NCBI RefSeq assembly: GCF_008704935.1
Contig: NZ_CP023692.1
Span: 5,237,001-5,301,000, forward strand
Reading direction: 5' to 3'
From: Streptomyces vinaceus
GTDB taxonomy: Bacteria > Actinomycetota > Actinomycetes > Streptomycetales > Streptomycetaceae
DNA: 64,000 bases
The notes below the pieces were generated by a model. It saw only the letters and a list, made by a program, of their open reading frames with translations. It had not been told where the DNA came from and made no database searches. Numbering within the stretch: the stretch's first letter is position 1; each line of letters opens with the position of its first letter. The position numbers and the translations under genes are program-made. Shown here piece after piece: positions 8,839 through 18,711 of the stretch.

Positions 8839-9993
8839 CTAGACGGCGACCTTGCCCACGCCGCCCATGGGCCGGGTGGCGCTTTGGGAGATCTGCCAGA
8901 GCTGGCCTTCGCGGTTGCTGACGTAGAGCCGGCCGGCGGGGTCCAGGGCCAGGCCCTCGCACGTCGCCAGACCGCTCGCCACCACCCGCTGCGCGCCGTC
9001 GGCCAGGGTGATCTCGTACAGGCGGCCGTTCAGGTGGTCGAGGGCGAAAGCCCTGCCGTCGCCGGTGAGCTCCATGCGCATGGCGCTCGCTCCGGGGAGG
9101 GTGGTCACGAGGCGCTTGGCGCCGTCGGCCAGGCCGACCTCGTACACCGTGCCGCCGTGGTCCTTCTGGCCGACGTACGCCTTGCCCTTGCCGTCCAGTG
9201 CCACCGCGGAGACGCCGACCGGCAGGCCGGTGGCGACCGTGGCCTTCTGCCCGGTCCGCAGGTCCACCGCGACGAGTTTGCCCTCGCTGTGGCTGACGAC
9301 GTACGCCTTGCCCGCGCCGTCGAGCGCGAGGCCGTACGCGCCGGGGACACCGGCGACCGTGCCGGCGGTGCCGGCGGACAGGTCCACCACGAGCAGGCGC
9401 GCGTTGCCGTAGTCGGCGGCATAGGCCTTGCCCGTGCCGTCCGGCTTCACGTCGCAGATGTCGCCGAGGCCGGTCGCGACCACGCGCTGCGCGCCGGTGG
9501 CGATCTTCACCGCGGACAGCTTCTGGCCGCCGCGGTCGGCCACGAACGCCGTGTCCTGGGACGGGTCCACCGCGAGGCCCTCCGAGGTGCCCAGGCCCGT
9601 GGTGATGAGGGCGAAGCTCCGCTTGGCGGCTATCAGCTTCGACACGTCCTCCAGCTTCGGCATGTCGTCCTCGCCGATGCTCACCTTCGGCGGTCCGGCC
9701 GCTTTCAGCGTCGACGAGGCCATGGCGGAGGTCGAAACGGGGTTCTCGGCGACCTGACGCTGATCCGCGGACACGGCGTGGAATTTCTGGAAGAGGGGGC
9801 CCAGGAACCCCATGACGTCGAACGCGCCGTGCGCCGTCTGGCGCACGAGCCACGCGTCCCGCTCACTCTCCAGTTTCCGTACGGCCTCCGAGACGTCCCC
9901 TGCGCCGGGTGTGTCCTCGTCGAGGGATTCGGCGGACTGCCTGGCGGAGTCGGCACCGCTGCCGCCGCCGTCGAAGATGTTTCCGAAAGACAC
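8839..9993 (-). CDS. Beta-propeller (NHL/SMP-30-like) protein with an N-terminal extension
   Basis: This 384-residue protein has an N-terminal region of about 130 residues with helical character, then about six repeats of roughly 40 residues: GLAVDPSQDTAFVADRGG, DVKPDGTGKAYAADYGN, GLALDGAGKAYVVSHSEG and so on to GLALDPAGRLYVSNREG. These are blades of an NHL or SMP-30-type propeller. No signal peptide is visible. The GTG at 9991-9993 follows AGGAGG by a short spacer. It lies 57 bases downstream of the toxin-like gene at 10051-11115 on the same strand, so the two probably form one transcript and may act together, the propeller being a possible binding or partner module. Function is unknown. Confidence 0.85.
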   Translation of the reverse strand: MSFGNIFDGGGSGADSARQSAESLDEDTPGAGDVSEAVRKLESERDAWLVRQTAHGAFDVMGFLGPLFQKFHAVSADQRQVAENPVSTSAMASSTLKAAGPPKVSIGEDDMPKLEDVSKLIAAKRSFALITTGLGTSEGLAVDPSQDTAFVADRGGQKLSAVKIATGAQRVVATGLGDICDVKPDGTGKAYAADYGNARLLVVDLSAGTAGTVAGVPGAYGLALDGAGKAYVVSHSEGKLVAVDLRTGQKATVATGLPVGVSAVALDGKGKAYVGQKDHGGTVYEVGLADGAKRLVTTLPGASAMRMELTGDGRAFALDHLNGRLYEITLADGAQRVVASGLATCEGLALDPAGRLYVSNREGQLWQISQSATRPMGGVGKVAV

Positions 9994-10050
9994 GGGTGTT
10001 CCTCCTGAAGTGGCTGATCCGGCCTGCCCGGTGGTGCTCTTGTCCGCCCG

Positions 10051-11115
10051 TCAGAGAGGCTGTTTCTGGCTCTCGTAGTCGAGCGTTTCGGGCTGGAACA
10101 CCCGGTGTTCCCCGGTGCGGACGGCCACGATTTCGGCGGCCCCCTTCTGCAGGAACCTCTTGCCCTCGTCGGCCAGGTCGAAGTTGGCGCGGTCCTCGAC
10201 AAAGTCGCCGAGTTTCCAGGCGACGACCCGGGAATACCTCGGCTCCTTGGCCTGCGGGGGAGTTCCCCTGACCTCGACCGGCCGGGGGTAGTACAGGGCC
10301 ACCCAGCCGCCGAAGGTCACCGGGAATTCGTAGTCGAACTGCCGCACCTGGCGCCGCGTCGTGGCCATGACGTCCGCCCGGCTCATCACCTCGAAGCTGA
10401 CCGACGACTGGTGCTTCCATTCGGTGGTCAACGAGCCGCTGACGGAGCCGGTGATGCCGAGCAGCAGGTCCGCCCACAGCTCACCGGTGCCGGTGGCGGA
10501 AGTGGTGGCCGTCGTCGTGCTCGTCGCCTCCGTCTGCGACTCCTGGTCGACGCCCTGGTTGTCCTTGCTGTTCTTCACGGTGGTCTTCTGGTACTGCATC
10601 ATCGCCATGCTCTTCTGCATCTCCTGCTGGAGCGATGCGATGGATTTGGCCCCGAAGGTGAGCTTCACCTCGCCCTGGAGCGACCAGCTGACCGTGTTCG
10701 AGACGGAGAACTCGACTGTGTCCGTCACCGTGATCTTGATGGGGTCGGTTCCGTTGACGTACGTCTGCTTGGAGATCATGTCGGGCGGGGGCTGAGTGAT
10801 GTCGCTCCGCTCCTCGACGACCGGAACGCCCATGTTCATGAACGCGCGCCACCCGCGCTCCTGTGCCGTCTTCTCGTCCTCGGGAAATCCGCCGTAGCGC
10901 TTCTTGTTCAGTGAGAAACCGATGGGGCCGATCTGCTCGCCCCCGCCTTCGGGAGTCCTCTTCAGTGCGCCCCGCAGGTTGTTCCGCTCCAGGATCGCCT
11001 CGGCCCTCGCCGGGATTTCGAGCTCGTCCTGGTTCCGCGCGGTGAGCGGGTGGCGCATGAACACGTCGTTGATATAGGCCTTGCCCACATCGCTCTTCGC
11101 GCTTTTCTCCGACAT
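10051..11115 (-). CDS. Protein with aerolysin/ETX-MTX2-like beta-pore-forming character
   Basis: This 354-residue protein has no signal peptide. Residues about 115-250 alternate polar and hydrophobic positions and are rich in Ser/Thr (TVEFSVSNTVSWSLQGEVKL, then GSVSGSLTTEWKHQSSVSFE). They flank a Met/Gln-rich and Thr-rich insert (about 160-215). The tail of this region (VMSRADVMATTRRQVRQFDY) resembles the strand that follows the membrane hairpin in epsilon-toxin/MTX2 proteins. This is a fold impression, not a proven homology. The gene is visibly less GC-rich than its neighbours, hinting at acquisition. It is upstream of the beta-propeller gene. A bacterial structural or phage-like protein remains possible. 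Confidence 0.6.
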   Translation of the reverse strand: MSEKSAKSDVGKAYINDVFMRHPLTARNQDELEIPARAEAILERNNLRGALKRTPEGGGEQIGPIGFSLNKKRYGGFPEDEKTAQERGWRAFMNMGVPVVEERSDITQPPPDMISKQTYVNGTDPIKITVTDTVEFSVSNTVSWSLQGEVKLTFGAKSIASLQQEMQKSMAMMQYQKTTVKNSKDNQGVDQESQTEATSTTTATTSATGTGELWADLLLGITGSVSGSLTTEWKHQSSVSFEVMSRADVMATTRRQVRQFDYEFPVTFGGWVALYYPRPVEVRGTPPQAKEPRYSRVVAWKLGDFVEDRANFDLADEGKRFLQKGAAEIVAVRTGEHRVFQPETLDYESQKQPL

Positions 11116-11556
11116 GTACCCGAGGTCTCCCTGCTTCGCGGAATTGAATGATTTTTCCGGTGCACGGTGAAACTACGCGGCCGGTGCCAGATGATCATCG
11201 AGCGGAAACGGCCATGGGGTGTTAACCGGACAAGCCCGGTGCCACCTGCGCAATCGCCTCCCGGTGGGGGTCCGGACCGACCGCTTTCCCCGGCGGCATG
11301 GGGATCGGGCGTGGCTGGAACCGCCGTTCGGGCCGCCGGCCGGGCGGCGGGCGCCCGGGAAGTGGCGGGGATGCGCCGCTGCCGGGGCGTGCCGCGCCCG
11401 CGGGGTCGCGGCCGTGGCAGCACCTTGCGGCCCCAATGTCCGGCAGGACACGCCCCGGAAACAATTCTGCAATCTCTTGCGCAATCTCTTGCAGGCCTCT
11501 CACCTGGCCCCTACGGTCGCTGCCATCCCCACCTCTCCCGCCAGGAGGCCCCCCGC
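11116..11556. promoter_or_regulatory. Upstream region of the alpha-amylase with tandem operator repeats
   Basis: This 441-base gap separates divergent genes. Two copies of GCAATCTCTTGC abut exactly at 11469-11480 and 11481-11492. Each copy is an imperfect palindrome (GCAA/TTGC). Such repeats are the known hallmark of Streptomyces amylase promoters under LacI-type (MalR) repression. AGGAGG at 11543-11548 is the ribosome binding site. The rest of the gap, about 11116-11460, shows no convincing gene. Confidence 0.7.
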
Positions 11557-13266
11557 ATGCCTGCCAGAGCCGTCAGAGCTGCAACTCTTTTCGCCGCCAC
11601 CGCACTTGCCGCGGCCGCCCTCACCGGCCCGGCGCCACGGGCCGCCGCCGCGGCGCCCGGTGACAAGGACGTCACCGCCGTCCTCTTCGAGTGGCGCTTC
11701 GACTCCGTCGCCAGGGCGTGCACCGACGCGCTCGGGCCCGCGGGGTACGGGTACGTCCAGGTCTCGCCGCCCCAGGAGCACATCCAGGGCCCCCAGTGGT
11801 GGACCTCGTACCAGCCCGTCAGCTACAAGATCGCCGGGCGGCTCGGCGACCGCGCCGCGTTCAAGGCGATGGTCGACACCTGTCACGCGGCCGGGGTGAA
11901 GGTCGTCGCCGACTCCGTCATCAACCACATGGCCGCCGGCGACGGCATCGGAACCGGGGGTTCCTCGTACACGAAGTACGGGTACCCCGGCATCTATTCG
12001 GGCTCCGACATGGACGACTGCCGGGCCGTCATCTCCAACTACCAGGACCGGGCCAACGTCCAGAACTGCGAGCTCGTTCAGCTCGCCGACCTCGACACCG
12101 GCGAGGACTACGTGCGGGGGCGCATCGCCGGGTACCTCAACGACCTGCTGTCCCTGGGCGTCGACGGGCTGCGGATCGACGCCGCCAAGCACATGCCCGC
12201 CGCCGACCTCGCCAACATCAAGTCCCGGCTGACGAATCCTTCCGTCTACTGGAAGCAGGAGGCGATATACGGGGCCGGCGAGGCCGTCTCGCCCGGTGAG
12301 TACCTCGGCAACGGCGACGTGCAGGAGTTCCGCTACGCCCGCGACCTCAAGCGCGTCTTCCAGAACGAGAACCTCGCCTACCTGAAGAACTTCGGCGAGG
12401 CCTGGGGGTACATGCCGAGCGGGCAGGCCGGCGTGTTCGTCGACAACCACGACACCGAGCGCGGCGGCGACACCCTCAACTACAAGGACGGCTCCGCCTA
12501 CACCCTCGCCGGCGTCTTCATGCTGGCCTGGCCGTACGGCTCCCCCGACGTGCACTCCGGGTACGAGTGGACCGACAAGGACGCCGGCCCGCCGAACGGC
12601 GGCTCCGTGAACGCGTGCTACTCCGACGGGTGGAAGTGCCAGCACGCCTGGCGGGAGATCTCCTCCATGGTCGCCTTCCGCAACGCCGCCCGCGGCCAGG
12701 CCGTCACCAACTGGTGGGACAACGGCGCCGACCAGATCGCCTTCGGGCGGGGGGCCAAGGCGTACGTCGCCATCAACCACGAGAGCACGGCCCTCACCCG
12801 CACCTTCCAGAGCTCGCTCCCGGCGGGCGACTACTGCGACGTCCAGAGCGGGCGCACCGTGAACGTGAACTCCGCGGGGCAGTTCACCGCCACCCTCGGC
12901 GCCGGCACCGCACTCGCCCTGCACGTGGGCGCCCGTACCTGCGGCGGAGGTGGGACCACGCCCCCGCCGGCCGCCGCGGGCGCCTCGTTCGCCGTCAACG
13001 CCACCACTGCCGTCGGACAGAACATCTACGTCACCGGGGACCGCGCCGAGCTCGGCGGCTGGAACACCGCCAGCGCCCTCAAGCTGGACCCGGCGGCGTA
13101 CCCCGTCTGGAAGCTGGACGTGTCCCTCCCGGCCGGGACCGCGTTCTCGTACAAGTACGTACGCAAGGACGCCGCCGGGAACGTCACCTGGGAGAGCGGC
13201 GCCAACCGCACCGCGACCGTCCCGGCGAGCGGAAGGGCCGTGCTGAACGACACCTGGCGCCCCTGA
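11557..13266 (+). CDS. Secreted alpha-amylase with C-terminal CBM20 starch-binding domain
   Basis: This 569-residue extracellular endo-amylase opens with a signal peptide (MPARAVRAATLFAATALAAA). The GH13 domain has SVINHMAAG, nucleophile motif DGLRIDAAKH near residue 205, acid/base motif FGEAWG near 280 and VDNHDTERGG near 295. A short proline hinge (GGGTTPPPAAAG) leads to a CBM20 of about 95 residues (NIYVTGDRAELGGWNTASAL). A longer open frame runs upstream, but the ATG at 11557 follows AGGAGG by 8 bases and begins the signal peptide. It starts the breakdown of starch whose products feed MalEFG. Confidence 0.96.
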   Translation: MPARAVRAATLFAATALAAAALTGPAPRAAAAAPGDKDVTAVLFEWRFDSVARACTDALGPAGYGYVQVSPPQEHIQGPQWWTSYQPVSYKIAGRLGDRAAFKAMVDTCHAAGVKVVADSVINHMAAGDGIGTGGSSYTKYGYPGIYSGSDMDDCRAVISNYQDRANVQNCELVQLADLDTGEDYVRGRIAGYLNDLLSLGVDGLRIDAAKHMPAADLANIKSRLTNPSVYWKQEAIYGAGEAVSPGEYLGNGDVQEFRYARDLKRVFQNENLAYLKNFGEAWGYMPSGQAGVFVDNHDTERGGDTLNYKDGSAYTLAGVFMLAWPYGSPDVHSGYEWTDKDAGPPNGGSVNACYSDGWKCQHAWREISSMVAFRNAARGQAVTNWWDNGADQIAFGRGAKAYVAINHESTALTRTFQSSLPAGDYCDVQSGRTVNVNSAGQFTATLGAGTALALHVGARTCGGGGTTPPPAAAGASFAVNATTAVGQNIYVTGDRAELGGWNTASALKLDPAAYPVWKLDVSLPAGTAFSYKYVRKDAAGNVTWESGANRTATVPASGRAVLNDTWRP

Positions 13267-13286
13267 CCCGCCCGCACCCACCGACC

Positions 13287-13332
13287 AGGGCCGCCCGGTG
13301 TTCCAGAACCCCGCCATCCGCCGGGCGGCCCT
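13287..13332. terminator. Hairpin between alpha-amylase and pullulanase genes
   Basis: The arms AGGGCCGCCCGG (13287-13298) and CCGGGCGGCCCT (13321-13332) are perfect with a 22-base loop. It suggests that most amylase transcripts end before the downstream gene, which then needs read-through or its own promoter. Confidence 0.7.
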
Positions 13333-13365
13333 CATCCACGTGACCCGTACACAAGGAGACCCGCC

Positions 13366-16300
13366 TTGATACGCCCCGCCGCAGGAGTGATCGCCGCCGC
13401 CCTGGCCGTGACGCTGCTGCCCGCCCTCCCGGCCGCGGCCGCCGCGCCGCCCGCCCCGCCGTCGGACGCGAAACTGGCCGCCGAGCCCGCGCGGCACGAC
13501 CTGACCCGGGAGCAGTTCTACTTCGTCCTCCCGGACCGGTTCGCGAACGGCGATCCGCGCAACGACACCGGCGGACTGGCCGGCGGCCGGCTGGAGACCG
13601 GACTGGACCCGACGGACAAGGGCTTCTACCAGGGCGGCGACCTCAAGGGCCTGACCGACCGGCTCGACTACATCAAGGGGCTCGGCACCACCGCCATCTG
13701 GATGGCGCCGATCTTCAAGAACCAGCCGGTGCAGGGGAAGGGGGCCGAAGTCTCGGCCGGCTACCACGGGTACTGGATCACCGACTTCACCCAGGTCGAT
13801 CCGCACTTCGGCACCAACGCCGACCTGGAGCGGCTGATCGACAAGGCGCACGCGAAGGGGATGAAGGTCTTCTTCGACGTCATCACCAACCACACCGCCG
13901 ACGTCGTCGACTACCGGGAACAGTCCTACTCCTACCTCTCCAAGGGGGCCTTCCCCTACCTGACGAAGGACGGGGTGCCCTTCGAGGACTCCGACTACGC
14001 GGACGGGAAGCGGAAGTTCCCCGCCGTGGACGCGGAATCCTTCCCGCGGACCCCGTTCGTGCCCGACGCGAAGAAGAACCTGAAGGCTCCGGCCTGGCTC
14101 AACGACCCGGCGATGTACCACAACCGGGGCGATTCCACCTTCGCCGGGGAATCCTCCGGCCAGGGCGACTTCTTCGGCCTCGACGACCTGTGGACCGAGC
14201 GCCCCGAGGTCGTCAGCGGGATGGAGAAGATCTACGAGAAGTGGGTCAAGGACTTCTCGATCGACGGCTTCCGCATCGACACGGTCAAGCACGTCAACAC
14301 CGGGTTCTGGACCCAGTGGGCCACCGCCCTCGACAAGTACGCCGCCCAGCGCGGGCGGAAGAACTTCTTCATGTTCGGCGAGGTCTACTCCGCCGACACC
14401 GCCGTCACCTCCCCGTACGTGACGCAGGGGCGACTCGACGCCACCCTCGACTTCCCGCTCCAGGACGCGATCCGCGCGTACGCCTCCCAGGGCGCGGCCG
14501 CCTCGCGCCTGGGCTCCGTACTGGCCGACGACTACCGGTACACCACGGACAAGGCGAACGCGTACGAGCAGGTCACCTTCCTCGGCAACCACGACATGGG
14601 CCGCTTCGGGAGCTTCCTGAAGCAGGACCGGCCGGGGGCGGGGGAGCAGGAGCTGCTGGACCGCTACCGGCTCGCCAACGAGCTGATGTTCTTCTCCCGG
14701 GGCAACCCGGTGGTCTACTCCGGCGACGAGCAGGGCTTCACGGGCGCCGGCGGCGACAAGGACGCGCGGCAGCCGCTGTTCGCCACGAAGATCGCCGACT
14801 ACCTGGACGACGACCAGCTCGGAACGGTGCGCACGCATGCGAGCGACGCTTACGATCCGGGACACCCGCTCTACCAGCAGATCAGTGCTCTCTCGAAGCT
14901 GACCAAGGAACACCCGGCGCTGCGGGACGGCGTCCAGAGCGAACGTTTCGCCGACGGGTCCGTCTACGCCTTCGCCCGCACCGACGCCCGCTCCCGCACG
15001 GAGTACCTCGTCGCCGCCAACAACGCGGCCCAGGCCCGCACCGTCGAACTCGACGCACCGGCCGGCGCCCAGTACCGCACCCTCTACGGCGGCACCGGCC
15101 TGCTCCGCGCCTCCGCGGCCGGCAAGCTCACCGTCACCGTCCCGGCCCTCGGCTCGGTGGTCCTCCAGGGCGCCGCCCCCCTCGCCGCCCCCGCCACCAA
15201 GCCCGCCCTCACCCTCAAGGCCCCGGCCCCCGGAGCCGCCGGCACGGTCGAGCTCTCCGCCGACGTGACCGGCGGCGGCCTGAACCGGGTCGTCTTCGCC
15301 GCGCAGACCGGCACCGGGAAGTGGCAGGTCCTCGGCTCCGCCGACCACGCCCCGTACAAGGTCACCCAGCACGTCACCGCGCCCCCCGGCACCGCCCTGC
15401 GCTACAAGGCCGTCGTCGTCGACTCCCGCGGCCGCACCGCGAGCGCCCTCGCCGAGTCCGTCTCCGGCCAGGTCCCGCCCACCCCGCTCCCCACCGCCAC
15501 CCAGCGCGACTACGCGGTCGTCCACTACCGCCGCCCCGACGGCGACTACACGAACTGGCGGCTGTACGCCTGGGGCGACCTCGCGGACGGCGAGGCCACG
15601 CCCTGGCCGGCCGGCCACGACTTCACCGGCCGCGACGCGTACGGCGCCTTCGCCTACGTCAAACTCAAGCCCGGCGCCTCCTCGATCGGCTACCTCGTCA
15701 TCGACAAGGACGGCAACAAGGACGTCGCCACCGACCGCACCCTCGACGTGACGAAGAGCGGCGAGGTCTGGCTGGAGCAGGGCAAGGAGGCGGCCACCAC
15801 CGACCGCCCCGCCCAGCCGCCCCAGGACCCCTCCAAGGCCGTCCTGCACTACCGGCGCGCCGACGGGGCGTACGAGGGCTGGGGCCTGCACGTCTGGACC
15901 GGGGCCGCGAACCCGACCGACTGGTCCAAGCCGCTGATGCCCGCCCGTACCGACTCCTTCGGCGCGGTGTACGAGGTCCCGCTCGCCGCCGGAGCCACCA
16001 GCCTCGGCTACATCCTCCACAAGGGAGACGAGAAGGACCTGCCCACCGACCAGTCCCTCGACCTCAAGGCCACCGGCCACGAGGTCTGGATGCTCGGCGG
16101 CCGGGCCCCGTACCTGCTCCCGCAGCCCGCCGGCTCCTCCGCGGCCCTCGACCTCACCAAGTCCGAGGCCGTCTGGATCGACCGCTCCACCCTCGCCTGG
16201 AACGCCCCCGCGGCCGCCGCCTCCCTCCAGCTCCTCGCCTCCCGCGAGGGCACGATCACCGCGGAGAACGGAGTCCTGCACGCGGACGGCGCGCAGTGGC

Positions 16301-18711
16301 TGCGCCTGACCAAGGCCGAGCTCACCGCCGCCCAGAAGCAGAAGTTCCCGCACCTCGCCACGGACTCCGCCTACACCGTCGACCCCCGCGACCGGGACCG
16401 CGTACGGGAGGCCCTGCGCGGGCAGCTCGTCGCGAGCGCCCGCGCCGCGAACGGCGCCGTCCTGGCCGCGACCGGCGTCCAGCTCGCCGGGGTGCTCGAC
16501 GACCTGTACGCGAACACCGCCGCCCTCGGCCCGGTCTTCGAGGACGGCCGCCCCACCCTCTCCGTCTGGGCCCCCACCGCCCGGCAGGTGGCCCTCGAAC
16601 TCGACGGCCGCACCGTCCCCATGCGCCGCGACGACGCCACCGGCGTCTGGTCGGTGCGCGGCGAGCGCGGCTGGAAGGGCAAGCCCTACCGCTACGACGT
16701 GAGCGTCTGGGCCCCGAGCACCGGCCGGATGGTCCGCAACCTCGTCACCGACCCGTACTCCACCGCCCTGACCACCGACTCCACGTACAGCCTGGCCGTC
16801 GACCTGACCGATCCGAAGCTGGCCCCGCCCGGCTGGCGCGAGCTGCGCAAGCCCGCGGCCGTCCCCTTCACCTCGGCGCAGATCCAGGAGCTCCACATCC
16901 GCGACTTCTCGGTCGCGGACCGCACGAGCGCCCACCCCGGCCAGTACCTGGCCTTCACCGACACCGGCTCGGCGGGGATGCGCCACCTGCGCGAACTGGC
17001 CGCCTCCGGCACCTCCTACGTCCACCTGCTGCCCGCCTTCGACATCGGCACGATCCCGGAGAAGGCCTCCGACCGCACCGAACCCGCCTGCGACCTGAAG
17101 GTGTACGCGCCGGACTCGCCCGAGCAGCAGGCCTGCGTGGCCGCCGCGGCCGCGAAGGACGCGTACAACTGGGGCTACGACCCGCTGCACTACACCGTCC
17201 CGGAGGGCTCGTACGCGAGCGACCCGAACGGCACGGCGCGTACGGTCGAGTTCCGCAGGATGGTCCAGTCGCTGAACGGGGCCGGGCTGCGGACCGTCAT
17301 GGACGTGGTCTACAACCACACCGTGGCCTCCGGCCAGTCCGACAAGTCGGTCCTCGACCGCATCGTGCCGGGCTACTACCAGCGGCTGCTGGCGGACGGC
17401 TCGGTCGCCAACTCCACCTGCTGCGCCAACACGGCCCCCGAGAACGCCATGATGGGCCGGCTCGTCGTCGACTCGATCGTCACCTGGGCCAAGGAGTACA
17501 AGGTCGACGGCTTCCGCTTCGACCTGATGGGCCACCACCCGAAGGCGAACATCCTGGCCGTCCGGGCGGCCCTCGACGCGCTGACCCCCGCCAAGGACGG
17601 CGTCGACGGGAAGAAGATCATCCTGTACGGGGAGGGCTGGAACTTCGGCGAGGTCGCGGACGATGCCCGCTTCGTCCAGGCCACGCAGAAGAACATGGCC
17701 GGCACCGGCATCGCCACCTTCTCCGACCGCTCGCGCGACGCGGTCCGCGGCGGCGGCCCCTTCGACGAGGACCCGCGCGTCCAGGGCTTCGCCTCCGGCC
17801 TGTTCACCGCCCCGAACGCCTCGCCCGCGAACGGCACCGCGGAGCAGCAGCGGGCGCGGCTGCTGCACGACCAGGACCTGATCAAGGTCGGGCTCTCCGG
17901 CAACCTCGCCTCGTACGCCTTCACGGACAGCGCGGGCAGGCACACCAAGGGCTCCGAGGTGGACTACAACGGCTCCCCGGCCGGGTACGCGGCCGCTCCC
18001 GGCGACGCCCTCGCCTACGCCGACGCCCACGACAACGAGACCCTGGCCGACGCCCTCACGTACAAGCTGGCGCAGGGCACCTCGGCCGCCGACCGGGCCC
18101 GGATGCAGGTCCTGGCGATGGCCGTCGGCACCCTCTCCCAGGGGCCCTCGCTGTCCCAGGCCGGTACGGACCTGCTCCGCTCGAAGTCCCTTGACCGCAA
18201 CTCGTACGACAGCGGCGACTGGTTCAACGCCGTCCACTGGGACTGCCGCGAGGGCAACGGCTTCGGGCGCGGCCTGCCGCCCGCCGCCGACAACGCCTCC
18301 AAGTGGCCCTACGCGAAGCCGCTGCTGGCCGGCGCCGGGGCACCGGGCTGCGCCGAGATCACGGGGGCCTCGGCCGCCTACCGCGACCTGCTGCGCATCC
18401 GTACGACGGAACCGGCCTTCGCCCTCACCACGCCCGAGGCGGTCCAGGCGGCGCTGGCCTTCCCGCTCTCCGGCACGGACGAGACCCCGGGGGTGATCAC
18501 CATGACCCTCGGCGACCTGGTGGTGGTCTTCAACGCCACGCCCGCCGCCCAGCCCCAGCGCCTCCCGGCCCTCGCGGGCACCGGCTACGCCCTGCACCCG
18601 GTGCAGGCGGCCGGCTCCGATCCCGCGGTCAAGCAGGCGGCGTACGACGCGAGGACGGGGGTGTTCACGACCCCGCCGCGCACGGTCGCGGTCTTCGAAC
18701 GGAACCGGTAG
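13366..18711 (+). CDS. Secreted bifunctional alpha-amylase/pullulanase (two GH13 domains)
   Basis: This 1781-residue secreted enzyme has a signal peptide and an N-terminal GH13 amylase domain (DVITNHTAD, DGFRIDTVKH near residue 300, FGEVYS near 340, LGNHDMGRF near 406). A beta-sandwich linker (about 610-700) and two CBM41-like repeats follow (VVHYRRPDGDYTNW and VLHYRRADGAYEGW). Next come a CBM48 (LSVWAPTARQVALELDGR) and a second GH13 domain of pullulanase type, with YNWGYDP near 1266, DGFRFDLMGHH near 1381 and GEGWNFG near 1423. It should cut both alpha-1,4 and alpha-1,6 bonds. The start is TTG with AAGGAG 7 bases upstream. Size and order match the large amylase/dextrinase beside the streptomycete malEFG locus. 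Confidence 0.95.
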   Translation: MIRPAAGVIAAALAVTLLPALPAAAAAPPAPPSDAKLAAEPARHDLTREQFYFVLPDRFANGDPRNDTGGLAGGRLETGLDPTDKGFYQGGDLKGLTDRLDYIKGLGTTAIWMAPIFKNQPVQGKGAEVSAGYHGYWITDFTQVDPHFGTNADLERLIDKAHAKGMKVFFDVITNHTADVVDYREQSYSYLSKGAFPYLTKDGVPFEDSDYADGKRKFPAVDAESFPRTPFVPDAKKNLKAPAWLNDPAMYHNRGDSTFAGESSGQGDFFGLDDLWTERPEVVSGMEKIYEKWVKDFSIDGFRIDTVKHVNTGFWTQWATALDKYAAQRGRKNFFMFGEVYSADTAVTSPYVTQGRLDATLDFPLQDAIRAYASQGAAASRLGSVLADDYRYTTDKANAYEQVTFLGNHDMGRFGSFLKQDRPGAGEQELLDRYRLANELMFFSRGNPVVYSGDEQGFTGAGGDKDARQPLFATKIADYLDDDQLGTVRTHASDAYDPGHPLYQQISALSKLTKEHPALRDGVQSERFADGSVYAFARTDARSRTEYLVAANNAAQARTVELDAPAGAQYRTLYGGTGLLRASAAGKLTVTVPALGSVVLQGAAPLAAPATKPALTLKAPAPGAAGTVELSADVTGGGLNRVVFAAQTGTGKWQVLGSADHAPYKVTQHVTAPPGTALRYKAVVVDSRGRTASALAESVSGQVPPTPLPTATQRDYAVVHYRRPDGDYTNWRLYAWGDLADGEATPWPAGHDFTGRDAYGAFAYVKLKPGASSIGYLVIDKDGNKDVATDRTLDVTKSGEVWLEQGKEAATTDRPAQPPQDPSKAVLHYRRADGAYEGWGLHVWTGAANPTDWSKPLMPARTDSFGAVYEVPLAAGATSLGYILHKGDEKDLPTDQSLDLKATGHEVWMLGGRAPYLLPQPAGSSAALDLTKSEAVWIDRSTLAWNAPAAAASLQLLASREGTITAENGVLHADGAQWLRLTKAELTAAQKQKFPHLATDSAYTVDPRDRDRVREALRGQLVASARAANGAVLAATGVQLAGVLDDLYANTAALGPVFEDGRPTLSVWAPTARQVALELDGRTVPMRRDDATGVWSVRGERGWKGKPYRYDVSVWAPSTGRMVRNLVTDPYSTALTTDSTYSLAVDLTDPKLAPPGWRELRKPAAVPFTSAQIQELHIRDFSVADRTSAHPGQYLAFTDTGSAGMRHLRELAASGTSYVHLLPAFDIGTIPEKASDRTEPACDLKVYAPDSPEQQACVAAAAAKDAYNWGYDPLHYTVPEGSYASDPNGTARTVEFRRMVQSLNGAGLRTVMDVVYNHTVASGQSDKSVLDRIVPGYYQRLLADGSVANSTCCANTAPENAMMGRLVVDSIVTWAKEYKVDGFRFDLMGHHPKANILAVRAALDALTPAKDGVDGKKIILYGEGWNFGEVADDARFVQATQKNMAGTGIATFSDRSRDAVRGGGPFDEDPRVQGFASGLFTAPNASPANGTAEQQRARLLHDQDLIKVGLSGNLASYAFTDSAGRHTKGSEVDYNGSPAGYAAAPGDALAYADAHDNETLADALTYKLAQGTSAADRARMQVLAMAVGTLSQGPSLSQAGTDLLRSKSLDRNSYDSGDWFNAVHWDCREGNGFGRGLPPAADNASKWPYAKPLLAGAGAPGCAEITGASAAYRDLLRIRTTEPAFALTTPEAVQAALAFPLSGTDETPGVITMTLGDLVVVFNATPAAQPQRLPALAGTGYALHPVQAAGSDPAVKQAAYDARTGVFTTPPRTVAVFERNR

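Noticed and set aside
11500..18597. A 2365-codon open frame on the minus strand across the amylase and pullulanase genes
   Set aside because: It is Gly/Val/Arg-rich low-complexity sequence produced by high GC at third positions opposite two genes with clear domains.
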